A program made the translations under genes and the position numbers. Below are positions 8,309 through 17,500 of a stretch of DNA of 27,887 nucleotides, in pieces (position 1 is the stretch's first letter; every line of letters begins with the position of its first letter). The notes under the pieces were generated by a model. That model made no database searches. It worked only from the letters and a program-made list of their open reading frames with translations, and had not been told where the DNA came from. The stretch is from a virus. The stretch is taken from the IMG/VR virus record IMGVR_UViG_3300028194_000327, positions 1 to 27,887 of that record; one strand, 5' to 3'.

Positions 8309-10048
8309 TTATCCTTCTAAAACTTTTACTTTAGCTTCTAAAGATTCTATTTTTTCTTGCATTTTCTTAAAGGCCCCATACATTGATCTAAGTATTTGCT
8401 CTTCATTCATTGTTTTAAAATCATCTACCACCACAGAGCCAGCTAAAACGTCTTGTACTCGATCTCCAGGCTTTATCTTAGTTACTCCGTCTGAACCTAA
8501 TATTTCAGAATCACCACCATAATTAACCCAAGTAGTGAAGGGTGTACTTACTACTGATTTAGGGAAAATTTCATTTACTTCTTGAGCTATAAAACCTAAC
8601 TTAGTATTATCACTAGCAGGATCTCTAAAAACTTCTTCTTTGTAGTTAAATCTTTTTAGTTTTAAGTTTTTAATATTATTGTAACATATATCAAGATCAG
8701 CGTCTATAATGTTTTCTTTATATCTTTCGTCTGAATTTGTTTGCCAAGTTGAACCTCCTGCTTTTATAGCATACTCTCCAAACAGTTGTAAACTACCTGC
8801 AATTTTTAACCCTCCATTGGTAGTGCTTGGGGCGTTGTTTGTTTTTGTATTATTAACATACAGAACCATTTGATCATTATTAGGCCCACCAAAGTTTAGT
8901 GTAGATAATTGATTAGTTGCGTTATTTATATAAAAAGGTCTACTTGTAACCTTATCCATATCAACTCGTATTTCTGGATAGTCAAGGTCTCCATAATTAG
9001 TAAGTGAGAATACTTTTCCTCCATCAGTAGTTCCACCTCGTAACGTTATACTAGTTGACCCCGTTGCTGAATTTACCACTACTCTTTGATTGGCAAAATT
9101 ATTTCCTGCTACCTCATCAAAACCAACATTCAACTGATTGCTGTTTGAAGAACCAATACAAAACGTATCCGAATGAGAGTATAAAGGTTTATACATGTTT
9201 ATGGCATCACTTACTTTTCCCGCTGATGCATTAGTTCCACCAATATTAATAGAACTAGTAATAGTGCCAGTGCCAGTGTTTAAATTATTAAGATTTATAT
9301 TCCCACTGCGGCTTGATGTAGTAATATTCGCTAAAATTCCTCCTCCTATTACAACTCCATCATTATCTGCTGAATATAACTGTAAAGTACCACCTGAAGA
9401 AACCTGCGTGCCATTATTTGTAAGACTTCCAAGTGTTAGTCGACCTGCGGTAGCTTCAGTTCCTATTTTAATTTGATGAGTGGCAGAGTTTGAAATAATT
9501 TCTGTTAGTTCTTCTACTGTTGGATTAGTTGAGGCGGGAGTGTATTTAATTGGAGCACTACCTAATACACCTGGATTTGCACCTGTTGTCCAATAAGCCA
9601 TTCTACCTATTGTACCTGATCCCGGACCACCTGAACTTGCTTCAGCCCATGTAGCAGTAGTTCCGTTAGATGTTAATACATAATTGTTAGTGCCTATAGC
9701 TAAAGCAGATATATCAGTTGAAGAATCCCCTATCAAAAGACTTCCTTCTGTTAAACTACTTAATCCTGTTCCTCCATTAGCAGTTGCTAAAGTACCACCT
9801 AAAGTAAATGTTCCTGTATTAACTATAGGGCTTACCGTATCGCTAGTAAATGTTAATCCTGTTGATGCCCCACTCATTCCTACACTAGTAACCGTTCCTG
9901 ACCCTGGACTAAAAGCATTTAAATTAGCTATATCTTGAAGCGTAAATGTTTTAGTATTGTTATTATCGCTGACATCTGTGCCAATTACATAATCAGTAGG
10001 TGATGCTGCAGCATTAGGGTATGAGGTAGTGTTACTTATTTTCGCCAT
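8309..10048 (-). CDS. Tail spike/fibre with S74 self-cleaving chaperone domain
   Basis: 579 aa. The N-terminus (MAKISNTTSYPNAAASPTDY) resembles the attachment region of phage appendage proteins. The middle (about 50-430) is Gly/Ser/Thr/Asn-rich, as expected of a trimeric beta-helix fibre. Residues 439-579 match the peptidase S74 (endosialidase-type) intramolecular chaperone: SDERYKENI with the conserved Ser and Lys, then LGFIAQEVNEIFPKSV, then a C-terminal coiled coil (LRSMYGAFKKMQEKIESLEA). This domain guides trimerisation and cuts itself off at the Ser of SDER (about residue 439). Likely role: receptor recognition or surface glycan binding at the tail. The start overlaps the previous gene by 17 nt. 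Confidence 0.88.
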   Translation of the reverse strand: MAKISNTTSYPNAAASPTDYVIGTDVSDNNNTKTFTLQDIANLNAFSPGSGTVTSVGMSGASTGLTFTSDTVSPIVNTGTFTLGGTLATANGGTGLSSLTEGSLLIGDSSTDISALAIGTNNYVLTSNGTTATWAEASSGGPGSGTIGRMAYWTTGANPGVLGSAPIKYTPASTNPTVEELTEIISNSATHQIKIGTEATAGRLTLGSLTNNGTQVSSGGTLQLYSADNDGVVIGGGILANITTSSRSGNINLNNLNTGTGTITSSINIGGTNASAGKVSDAINMYKPLYSHSDTFCIGSSNSNQLNVGFDEVAGNNFANQRVVVNSATGSTSITLRGGTTDGGKVFSLTNYGDLDYPEIRVDMDKVTSRPFYINNATNQLSTLNFGGPNNDQMVLYVNNTKTNNAPSTTNGGLKIAGSLQLFGEYAIKAGGSTWQTNSDERYKENIIDADLDICYNNIKNLKLKRFNYKEEVFRDPASDNTKLGFIAQEVNEIFPKSVVSTPFTTWVNYGGDSEILGSDGVTKIKPGDRVQDVLAGSVVVDDFKTMNEEQILRSMYGAFKKMQEKIESLEAKVKVLEG

Positions 10049-10280
10049 TTTCTTTTTCTGTTATTTCCCCAGTTTTAATGTTTATGACAGAATCTAGACC
10101 GTACTTTTCTATAAATTTATTTTCTAACTTATTAAAGTCAAGCTTTACTTCATCAACCTCTTTTAATAACATTGATTTCTGTAATTCTATTTCTCCCAAT
10201 TGCATTTTATAACCTTGGAACGTGTTTTGTAATTCTTGTAACTGACTTAATTCTTCAGCTTCTAATTTATTTTTTTTCAT
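10032..10280 (-). CDS. Coiled-coil protein upstream of tail spike
   Basis: 82 aa from the ATG at 10280 (MKKNKLEAEELSQLQELQNT). It is an almost continuous coiled coil, then EKYGLDSVINIKTGEITEKE at the C-terminus. A longer reading from 10355 is open, but its first 25 codons cover the promoter box at 10306-10313 and would overlap the upstream gene's end, so the inner ATG is chosen. It overlaps the S74 spike gene by 17 nt, suggesting coupled translation. The architecture is prefoldin-like only in a general sense. Possible roles are a fibre-assembly helper or small virion protein; neither can be shown here. Confidence 0.7.
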   Translation of the reverse strand: MKKNKLEAEELSQLQELQNTFQGYKMQLGEIELQKSMLLKEVDEVKLDFNKLENKFIEKYGLDSVINIKTGEITEKENGENK

Positions 10281-10305
10281 TTGATTTAATTTAATTGTAA
10301 TATTG

Positions 10306-10313
10306 CAAAGATA
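10306..10313 (-). promoter_or_regulatory. -7 box TATCTTTG before coiled-coil/tail-spike genes
   Basis: TAnnTTTG consensus inside the octamer-plus-flank GATTATCTTTGCA, 25 nt before the ATG at 10280. It gives an internal late promoter for the spike and everything after it. The -33 element is not recognisable. Confidence 0.5.
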
Positions 10314-10314
10314 A

Positions 10315-10764
10315 TCATTTTCTACGTGTTGAAGAAGATCCATAAAAATATCCAAAAATCGAAAGTGTTATCCCTTCACAGATTCCAATCAGATGGATCC
10401 AAATCTCTTTATTGTGCTCCGGAACCTCTAAGTAAACAATTGCATATACTAAAAAGGCGAAACAAGACAACCCTACCAAACCCGTTAAATTAAACATAAA
10501 ATCGAATCGGTTTGCCTTAGCTAATTCTATTTCTCTATTTCTAGCAGAATCCCTATCATCAACCTCTAGCTTATATAGTTCTGTTACTTGATTATGAAGT
10601 TGTGCTTTTTCTTCTGGTGTTAAATCAGGGTCTTTTGATATAATGTTTTTTAATATTCCCATGCTTCCAGAGGATGGCAACACATCACCTATAATTCCTA
10701 ATATCTTAGGAGCCTTTTCCCTTAATAGTTTACCTATCTTAGTATCTTTTAGTTTCTTTTTCAT
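10315..10764 (-). CDS. Holin-like membrane protein (GTA/3TM holin type)
   Basis: 149 aa. The basic N-terminus (KKKLKDTKIGKLLREKAP) is followed by a weakly hydrophobic, Gly-rich amphipathic stretch, a polar hinge with DDRDSARNREIELAKA near residues 73-88, and two clear membrane segments (LTGLVGLSCFAFLVYAIVYL and IHLIGICEGITLSIFGYFYG). The R/K-rich DSARNREI hinge before paired membrane helices is characteristic of a holin family found in phages and gene transfer agents. It lies directly after the endolysin, XhlA-like and Cys-rich genes. It would form the inner-membrane lesion that releases or activates the endolysin. It starts on an ATGA overlap with the 36-aa gene. Confidence 0.7.
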   Translation of the reverse strand: MKKKLKDTKIGKLLREKAPKILGIIGDVLPSSGSMGILKNIISKDPDLTPEEKAQLHNQVTELYKLEVDDRDSARNREIELAKANRFDFMFNLTGLVGLSCFAFLVYAIVYLEVPEHNKEIWIHLIGICEGITLSIFGYFYGSSSTRRK

Positions 10765-10871
10765 CCGCTACAGCTTTCACAATTTTCATCATCTATATTA
10801 CATGTTCTTTCAGGAACCGGCTTGTCCTGTAACTTCTTTAACATTTTTTCAAATTCTGTCTCTTCTATCAT
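10761..10871 (-). CDS. 36-aa Cys-rich peptide in lysis cassette
   Basis: A short gene: ATG at 10871, TGA at 10761-10763. The acidic N-terminus MIEETEFEKMLKKLQDK is followed by three cysteines near the end (C24, C31, C34) in a CESCSG context. Both ends use 4-nt ATGA overlaps: with the XhlA-like gene upstream and the holin-like gene downstream. That double overlap is strong evidence that it is translated. Three cysteines could bind metal or form disulfides, but no signal sequence is present. A spanin or lipoprotein role is not supported, because it lacks a lipobox. Unknown function. Confidence 0.6.
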   Translation of the reverse strand: MIEETEFEKMLKKLQDKPVPERTCNIDDENCESCSG

Positions 10872-11056
10872 CTTCCTAAAAATAATCCTTCTATAAATGT
10901 ACCTATACCTGTAATAATAACAGCAATAGAAGTCCAAAACTTTTTCTCTAAGCCACGTATTCTTTTTTCGTGATCGTTCTTTTGAATTTTTATTTCTTCA
11001 AGCTGAGATTTCATTACAGCCTGACCCTGTAAAAGTTGGTTAATCTTCTCCTCCAT
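10868..11056 (-). CDS. XhlA-like lysis-associated membrane protein
   Basis: 62 aa: an N-terminal coiled coil (INQLLQGQAVMKSQLEEIKI through KRIRGLEKK), then one membrane segment (WTSIAVIITGIGTFIEGLFL) and a short basic end. This is the layout of the haemolysin XhlA family, small membrane proteins found in phage lysis cassettes that associate with the holin. It overlaps the end of the endolysin gene by 17 nt and is followed by the 36-aa gene on an ATGA junction. It could also be an antiholin or pinholin helper; the family match is by architecture. Confidence 0.68.
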   Translation of the reverse strand: MEEKINQLLQGQAVMKSQLEEIKIQKNDHEKRIRGLEKKFWTSIAVIITGIGTFIEGLFLGR

Positions 11057-11543
11057 ATACCTTGTATTTTGTTTTTCCGCTTTTGTTTTTATAAGCCACT
11101 AATATTTGACCTCTTTGATCCCCATCAGCATCATAACTAACATGTACCCAAGAAGGATTCTCTTCATTTCCAAACTCCCATATTAACTGGTCAAAGTCTA
11201 GATTGTCTTTTATATAATGAAATACTTGTGAGTTATTAGGAGCATTGGCGTAATCCCTGTCTATATCTATAGCTTCACCTTTGCAATGTTGAGAGGTAGC
11301 AACGTATTCTCCATCTACAACCTTGTGAGCGCCTCCAATAGCCTTATTAAGAGACTTACTCCTGTATCCTGATGAAATGCTTATGGAAACTCCAAAATGA
11401 TCTCTAATAGGTTGAAAAATCTTTTCTGCAAAAATCTTCATGCTCTCTATGTGTTCTGGAGTCGGACTATTGTCTATTCCTCTTCTAGATGCAGTTTGAC
11501 TTTTTGTCATTTCCGAAAGAGACAAGTTCTTAGATAGTTTCAT
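11040..11543 (-). CDS. Endolysin, peptidase M15 family
   Basis: 167 aa zinc peptidase that probably cuts the peptide stem of peptidoglycan at lysis. Zinc ligands are visible as H86 and D93 in SQHCKGEAIDID and H134 in WVHVSY; E123 (IWEFGN) is the likely catalytic base. SSGYRSKSLNKAIGG (58-71) is the family's conserved Ser-Gly-Tyr-Arg stretch. The whole protein is one M15_3-type domain with no cell-wall-binding module or signal peptide, so it needs the nearby holin to reach the periplasm. A degenerate promoter box (TATCTTTA) lies at the end of the previous gene. The start at 11543 (ATG) overlaps that gene by 4 nt. Confidence 0.9.
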   Translation of the reverse strand: MKLSKNLSLSEMTKSQTASRRGIDNSPTPEHIESMKIFAEKIFQPIRDHFGVSISISSGYRSKSLNKAIGGAHKVVDGEYVATSQHCKGEAIDIDRDYANAPNNSQVFHYIKDNLDFDQLIWEFGNEENPSWVHVSYDADGDQRGQILVAYKNKSGKTKYKVYGGED

Positions 11544-11788
11544 TTTTTAATTCTATTTTTAGCTGTAAAGATAATACGTTCTTCCATCTTTGCTATCTTT
11601 ACTTTTAGCTGTATATTTTCTTCTATTAGGGTGTTTATTTTTGATTCTAGTCCTTCAATTTTTTCCACCAGCATTTCAATATGACTATCTTCTTTTTGAG
11701 CATTAATGTCAATTTTTTTTTTAATAATATTCCAAACTTCCTTAATTCCTAAAGCAGAAATCAAAGTGATTAAAATAGGATCATCCAT
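11540..11788 (-). CDS. Small coiled-coil protein with hydrophobic N-terminus
   Basis: 82 aa from the ATG at 11788 (MDDPILITLISALGIKEVWN). A GTG six codons upstream (11806) is a possible alternative start. A short hydrophobic helix at 4-15 is followed by a basic/acidic amphipathic helix and a long coiled coil (EKIEGLESKINTLIEENIQL) with a basic end. It could anchor at the membrane or in the tail. It ends on a 4-nt overlap with the endolysin start, so it may be part of the lysis group. Function unknown. Confidence 0.6.
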   Translation of the reverse strand: MDDPILITLISALGIKEVWNIIKKKIDINAQKEDSHIEMLVEKIEGLESKINTLIEENIQLKVKIAKMEERIIFTAKNRIKK

Positions 11789-11818
11789 ACTTCTTGCGTA
11801 TTTCACTTTTAATAATTA

Positions 11819-12043
11819 TTATTCTTCTTCTATTGGTGGAGTTGGAAACGGATCTATTCCATGACCAGCTAATTCAGCTATCCACTCATCTTCATCTATA
11901 GTTTCATCTATAGGCCACTTACAATAAAGCTTTTGCTGAGGATCCACATAGCCATATCCTGTGACATCTTCTTTTGATGAATCAGCATACGCTATCCAAT
12001 AAGTTCTAACAGCAGGATTGTCTATAGGAATATTACCATTCAT
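11819..12043 (-). CDS. Small acidic protein after tail fibre genes
   Basis: 74 aa (MNGNIPIDNPAVRTYWIAYA). Acidic, with aromatic-rich beta-like segments (YWIAYADSS, VTGYGYVDPQQKLYCKW) and a Pro/Glu end. It begins at the ATG at 12043, 6 nt after the preceding stop. The segment after the fibre genes often encodes fibre chaperones or small tip proteins, but nothing in the sequence settles that. Confidence 0.55.
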   Translation of the reverse strand: MNGNIPIDNPAVRTYWIAYADSSKEDVTGYGYVDPQQKLYCKWPIDETIDEDEWIAELAGHGIDPFPTPPIEEE

Positions 12044-12049
12044 AATATT

Positions 12050-12301
12050 TTAATCTATAGGGTCTGGTTCTGACCAAGCTGCAGTTGCCATTAAAGTTAA
12101 AGCCTCATCTTGATTCATCACATCGCCAACAATAGGTAAACTACCATCTGTAACAAAACTTGGTGTAACTCTATAGCTTAACAACCCTTGAGTATTTGCT
12201 AGATTTCTTCTCATTGACTGAGCATTTTGTTGATCCACTTGAGAAAACAAAACTAAGTTTGTATCACTTAATTCAATTACTATATAACTTTTATTATTCA
12301 T
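12050..12301 (-). CDS. Small conserved phage protein, unknown function
   Basis: 83 aa. The first half has a strong beta pattern (SYIVIELSDTNLVLFSQVDQ), then a short helix and a second beta part (LLSYRVTPSFV), and an acidic end. No motif was recognised. It lies between the 734-aa LamG protein and the 74-aa protein with short gaps. A fibre-assembly helper is conceivable from location alone. Confidence 0.55.
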   Translation of the reverse strand: MNNKSYIVIELSDTNLVLFSQVDQQNAQSMRRNLANTQGLLSYRVTPSFVTDGSLPIVGDVMNQDEALTLMATAAWSEPDPID

Positions 12302-12319
12302 TTTTTTTATTTTAATATT

Positions 12320-14524
12320 TTAACTTGGTACATCTGTTGTTCTATCTAATACATCCATATTCTCAGATAATCCATTTGCTGTAGAGTAGGGAGCATCTCC
12401 AACAATTTCAATAGAGCTTGTTCCTAAACCATTTCCAGAATATCCAACACCATTTACAATGTCATCTTCTGTCATAGCGGTAGTTCCTGAGTCAGCATAG
12501 TCAGTACCTATCTCATCTAAACAAGTCCAATCATTGCCTTCGAAAGAACTGTTAGAACCTAGTTGCCACCAACCTATTGGAGTAGTTCCAGAGAAATTAT
12601 TTAAGTTACTTGGTACGCCTTGATTATATATTTCAGTTACTTGAGCTTGTGTTAAACCAATATTCCATCTAGCGCAATTTGATAGCTGTCCATTAAATGG
12701 AGATGATGCAGCACTTTGCATACCAAAAAATATATTGCTAGTTGGTGATTGTAAAGTTCCGTTTGTTTGAGTTTTTGTATCAGTTTGTAAAGCTCCGTTT
12801 ATATAAATTTTTAAATTAGTTCCATCTGCTACCCCAGCCACGTGATGCCAAGTGTTGTCAGGCATTACATCATTTTGAACTACCTCTTGCCAACCTGAAG
12901 ATGAATCTGCTGAAGTCCTAAACCTTATTTTATTATCATTGTTACCAAAAGATATTTGCCAACATAAACCAAAAGATGGAGTTCCTCCAGAATTTCTCAC
13001 ACCAAATACACCAGCATATTGGCCAGATGCTCCAGTTCTTTTAACCCAAGCTGAAAGAGTAACTGTATTTGTAGTTGCTGGAATTGTATATGTTTTTAAA
13101 TGTGCTGTAATACCTCCAAAATCTAACGCGTAAGGACTATAACCTGATGTGTGCTGTAAGTTGCTTTGAACTAAGTTAGCTGAAGTCATACGAACACTTG
13201 TTCCATCTTGGTTATTAGCATAATCTTTTATTGTCCAGTCAGTGCCGTCAAAAGTATCTTGAGCGTTTAGTTTATACCATCTTTCTAAATTGCTATAAGA
13301 ACTTAAATCTGGAGGTGTTCCGTTATTGTATAATGATGCTATAGACTCTGTTCCTGTTGCTGGTAAGTTTGTTGAAAATATAGCAGCATTAGAAACAAAT
13401 CCATTAAGGGTAGCCGCTCCACCAGCTAAAGCTCCAATTGCCGCAAAAGATGGCGTTCTTAATGTTCCAGGATTAATAATTCCTTCACTATTGCCGTCAA
13501 TATATACAGTTGCAGCTCCACCATTTTGAACTAAAGCTATATGATGCCATTTATTTATAAAATCAGATGTAACTAAGGTTGTTATTTTAAGTCCAAGTCC
13601 AGACTCACCAGAATAAATAACTCTAATAAATCCACTTTGATTATTAACCACTAGTTTTGTGTTAGTTTGGTCACCAAAAAAAGTTTGTTGTGTTCCCCCT
13701 GAAAAAGATATTATATTAACCCAAATGGAAATAGTAGCTGCTTCAGAAATTGTTATACTTGGTATAGAAATATGCGGAGACCCAGCTGGACTTGTTTGAA
13801 ATACATAATCTTGTAAACTATTATTTGGAACTAAATAAGATTGAACTGGTGGTGTAGGTTCTGTTGTATCATTTGAAGCTGTTTGGTCGCCTAATTGATA
13901 GTAAGCTACTGGCTTTGGACTTAACGACATTGGATTTGTTACAGCTGTTCCACCACCATAAAGAGTAGCAACTTGACTTGCTGAAAGTGTATAATTAAAA
14001 ATGCTTACTTGGTCTATTTGTCCATCAAAATTACCTCTTAGTCCATCTCCTATTTTAAAATCTGCGGTTGTTGCTGGCTGCGATGTTGCTGCAATATCTC
14101 TGTTGGGTGGTGTAGCGTTATTAATATAAACAAAAACATTATTGCCACTTGTAATAGTTAAATCATAGGCAAAAACAATATGATTCCAGTTAGTATTATT
14201 TAAACCCCATTCAGCTATAGTTTTACCAAATGTCGAACCTGTTTGTCTAAAATACATAGTACCAGATATAAACTCTATTGCTATTCCGTTTGGAGTTGCA
14301 TAACTTAATCTGGATTCTATTAAATTTCCAGAATCAGTAAACGAATTGGGAGATTTACACCATAAAGAAATACTAAACTTTGTGTGTGGCACATTAAATG
14401 GAGCAAAATTTCCGCAATTAATAAAATCATTTGTTCCGTCAAACTCCATAGAATAGTTAGAAACTAAACTTTGATTTTTATTGTTTGGTATTCTCCAAGC
14501 GTCATTAAAATATTCTGTTGCCAT
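12320..14524 (-). CDS. Tail fibre protein with three LamG-like domains
   Basis: 734 aa. It contains three laminin G/concanavalin-like domains at roughly 22-190, 240-400 and 460-650. Each shows the typical signatures: MEFDGTNDFINCG or ALDFGGITAHLKTY at the start, WHHIALVQNG or WHHVAGVADG in the middle, VYIDGN or IYINGA, and an Asn/Gly-rich final turn before a SIFNYTLSASQVATLYGGG-type helix. Between domains are WYKL/YYQLG-type linkers. The C-terminus (APYSTANGLSENMDVLDRTT) looks like a conserved fibre tip or trimer motif. Role: probable binding of host surface glycans. It starts 3 nt after the stop of the next fibre gene and in the same frame. Confidence 0.82.
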   Translation of the reverse strand: MATEYFNDAWRIPNNKNQSLVSNYSMEFDGTNDFINCGNFAPFNVPHTKFSISLWCKSPNSFTDSGNLIESRLSYATPNGIAIEFISGTMYFRQTGSTFGKTIAEWGLNNTNWNHIVFAYDLTITSGNNVFVYINNATPPNRDIAATSQPATTADFKIGDGLRGNFDGQIDQVSIFNYTLSASQVATLYGGGTAVTNPMSLSPKPVAYYQLGDQTASNDTTEPTPPVQSYLVPNNSLQDYVFQTSPAGSPHISIPSITISEAATISIWVNIISFSGGTQQTFFGDQTNTKLVVNNQSGFIRVIYSGESGLGLKITTLVTSDFINKWHHIALVQNGGAATVYIDGNSEGIINPGTLRTPSFAAIGALAGGAATLNGFVSNAAIFSTNLPATGTESIASLYNNGTPPDLSSYSNLERWYKLNAQDTFDGTDWTIKDYANNQDGTSVRMTSANLVQSNLQHTSGYSPYALDFGGITAHLKTYTIPATTNTVTLSAWVKRTGASGQYAGVFGVRNSGGTPSFGLCWQISFGNNDNKIRFRTSADSSSGWQEVVQNDVMPDNTWHHVAGVADGTNLKIYINGALQTDTKTQTNGTLQSPTSNIFFGMQSAASSPFNGQLSNCARWNIGLTQAQVTEIYNQGVPSNLNNFSGTTPIGWWQLGSNSSFEGNDWTCLDEIGTDYADSGTTAMTEDDIVNGVGYSGNGLGTSSIEIVGDAPYSTANGLSENMDVLDRTTDVPS

Positions 14525-14527
14525 AGT

Positions 14528-17500
14528 TTACATTCTATACCACGCAATAGGTGGTGTTGTTAATTGACTTAAATCTGCTGTTTTGTTTACTCCACCTACA
14601 ACTGCTGTTGCATTGTAAATGCTTTGAACTTCTGCTTCTGTTAAAGCTGTGTTAAATAATCCTACTTCGTCTATTGAGCCATTAAAATACCCTCCTGAAG
14701 AACTACCAAATCTACCTATAGCAGTAATTCCAGATGTATAATTTGGGTTTGTTGATGTTACTCCGCTTCCATCACTTATCCCATTTAAGAAAAAAGTATA
14801 AGTTTTAGAGCCACCTACTACGGTTTTTGTTAATGCAGCGTGATACCAAACTCCAGGAGTAAGAGTTGTGTTACTTGTAAAAACTGGCCCACTAGAAGAT
14901 CCTAATGTACTTAATTTACCACTTGTTCTGTTTACTTCTAAAGCAAATTCAGTGTTCGTGTTAGTTCCTTTATAAATTATAGCTTTTGCTCCTGCTGTGG
15001 TATTATTAATATTTATCCAACAAGAAATAGTATATTCATTTGCAAGACTTAAAGAAGTTCCTAAGTCTATATAATCACTTCCACCATCAAACTGCATAGA
15101 ATTAAGGTTGTCTATTTGAGCTAATGCAGCAGCTATTTGTACAGTTTGTTCATTATAACAGCCATCTGCAAGAGTATATCTAATTGTTGTATTACCTACG
15201 TTAGTTGCGTCAATTTCCCCTGTCGATGCATTAACAGGTATATTAGCTGCGTCACTACTTGAGAATATTCCACCTGTAAAGCTTCCGGTTGGTATTTGAT
15301 CTGCGCCTGTATCAATAGGAGTTGTATATGCAAATGGCATAGTTGTACCAGGGTTGCCATCAGTAATCGTGTACCCAGCAGCTTCTAAAGCTAAAAGCTT
15401 AGAATTTACTACACTAGGAGAGTTTGTGATTTGAGAACTTGCCAAAGAAAAAGAAAAAGGTGTTGGTGCACCTATTAAATAATTTGTATCGTGAACTGCT
15501 CTTATAAAATTATCTGCTTGACATGGGGTTAATGTTCTGGAAAGAGCTATAGTAGTTAAGTTAGTTAAATTAAGGTTTGTTGCAAATGTTAAAGGCCAGT
15601 CTGGGAAAGCATTATTAAAAGCAACAGTCCAATTAGTCATTAATGTAAAATCAATATCAGGACCAAATGTTAAAAATGAAATTTCAGCATTTGTCCAATT
15701 AGCATAAGAACCGCCTATAAACTTGATTTTAGCATTAGAATAATCAACTCCACCAGACACAGCTCCATTTTTCTTTATTTTAATACCATTGATGTGGTAG
15801 TTTATGTTTGTACCATTTGCAGCTCCATAACCTGTAGAAATGTCAACATCTTCAAAAGATAAGGTTGTAGTATATCTTGCACCACTAAACATTGCCGTCA
15901 CACCCTGATTAGCAGTAGAAGTAGGAGATTTACTTAAGCCTTTTATATTAGGAGACTCTCCCCAATCATTTTCTGCTAAAGAAAGGCCATGAGATGAGAA
16001 CATAGATGCAAAACCAAATTCTACTTCAGAATTAGCCCAGAAAGCATCACTGAAATTATCTCCTTCTTGTATAGCCCAGAAGTTAGTGCTTTGAAACATA
16101 TATGCAAGTCGATAAACAACACCTGATGTCCAAGTATTTAAACCTATTATTTTTCTGAAATTAGCCAATCTAAATGTTTGACCCCAATTAGATTTAGTAA
16201 TTCCAGATCCAAATTCCCAGTCAGTCATATTTAAACTCAAGTTATGATCTCTTCTTACATTATCTAGGTCCAAGTTAAAATTATCAAACATTAATTGTAA
16301 ACCTAATGCGGATGGACTAGTTTGAGCACAAGCCATTTTCCAATTAGAGATATTTAAAGTCTTATCATCTCCTACAACTCTAGTCCTGTTAAAAGTGTGA
16401 ATGATAGTCAATGAAAAAATGCTTGTTCTAAAGTCCCAATTACTAATATCACTATTGTCAGCATCTATTAGTGCCTCCTGAAACATACCGTTTCCCTGGG
16501 CAGCAGTTCCCCCAGTTGTAACTACAGTAGAATTAGAGAAATCTAAATTATTTGTTTGGAAATCGCAACCAGCAGCAACGGCTGTTCCAACTCTAAAAAA
16601 CATACCAGCTATAGATTGCGTGAGTTTAACAATTCCAGTCCAAGTAATTTTAGTAACATTAGTACATCCGGAAAACATTTCACGAGCTTTCATCCCTTCA
16701 GAAAAATCCCAAGATGTCATATCAACTAACGCAAGAGATGTGCAACCTTTAAAGCAATAATCTAAATTCACTCCAGCTCCTGTTGAAATTCCTTTAAATG
16801 TTCCTGTTCCAAATGTGGTTAGGTTAACACAATCCTCAAAAGCATTATTTAAAGAATACCAAGGAGTTCCTCCCCAATCTGTAACCTCAGTAACTAATTC
16901 CTCTCCAGAAGTAACACTAAAGTTGTCTACAGGAGTTGTAGAATCAAATGCGTTTATTTCAATATCATAAGTACCGGTAGAAAAAGAATTACTAGCAGTG
17001 GTAGTAGTTAAATCTTGAACTCCTGTTCCATCACCCCAGTTTATTACTGAGTTTGGTGCAGCGGATGCTCCGTTTACAGTTTCTAGTGCTAATGTTTGAT
17101 CAGCTCCAGCTGGAACTAATATTCTAAACTTAAATCCTACATAAGGATCTTCAACTTCTAAAGTAAATGTAGCTGTATCAGCACAGAACTCTGATCCACT
17201 AGTATAAGTAATTACATAAGAATTTAATGCTGACTCAGATAAATCTATCTCACCTGTTGCTGCATTAATAGATAATCCCGCAGGAGTCGCACTAAATGTA
17301 CCTGTGTTTATTCCAGGGCCTGTGCCTGTTATTGTTGGAGTTGGATTGACTCCGCTTTGTGGATAAGCTGAATTAGGATAAGTAAAAGTAGCAACTACAT
17401 CTGAATCGTTTAACACAATAGTTTGAGTAGATGTTTTACCATCAAATGTATGACTCACTACAAATGTTCCAGTAACACCATAAGGGCTAAACGCACCAGT

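Noticed and set aside
9195-9938. Plus-strand open frames opposite the S74 spike
   Set aside because: Pro/Val/Leu-rich readings typical of the reverse of Gly/Thr/Asn-rich fibre genes.
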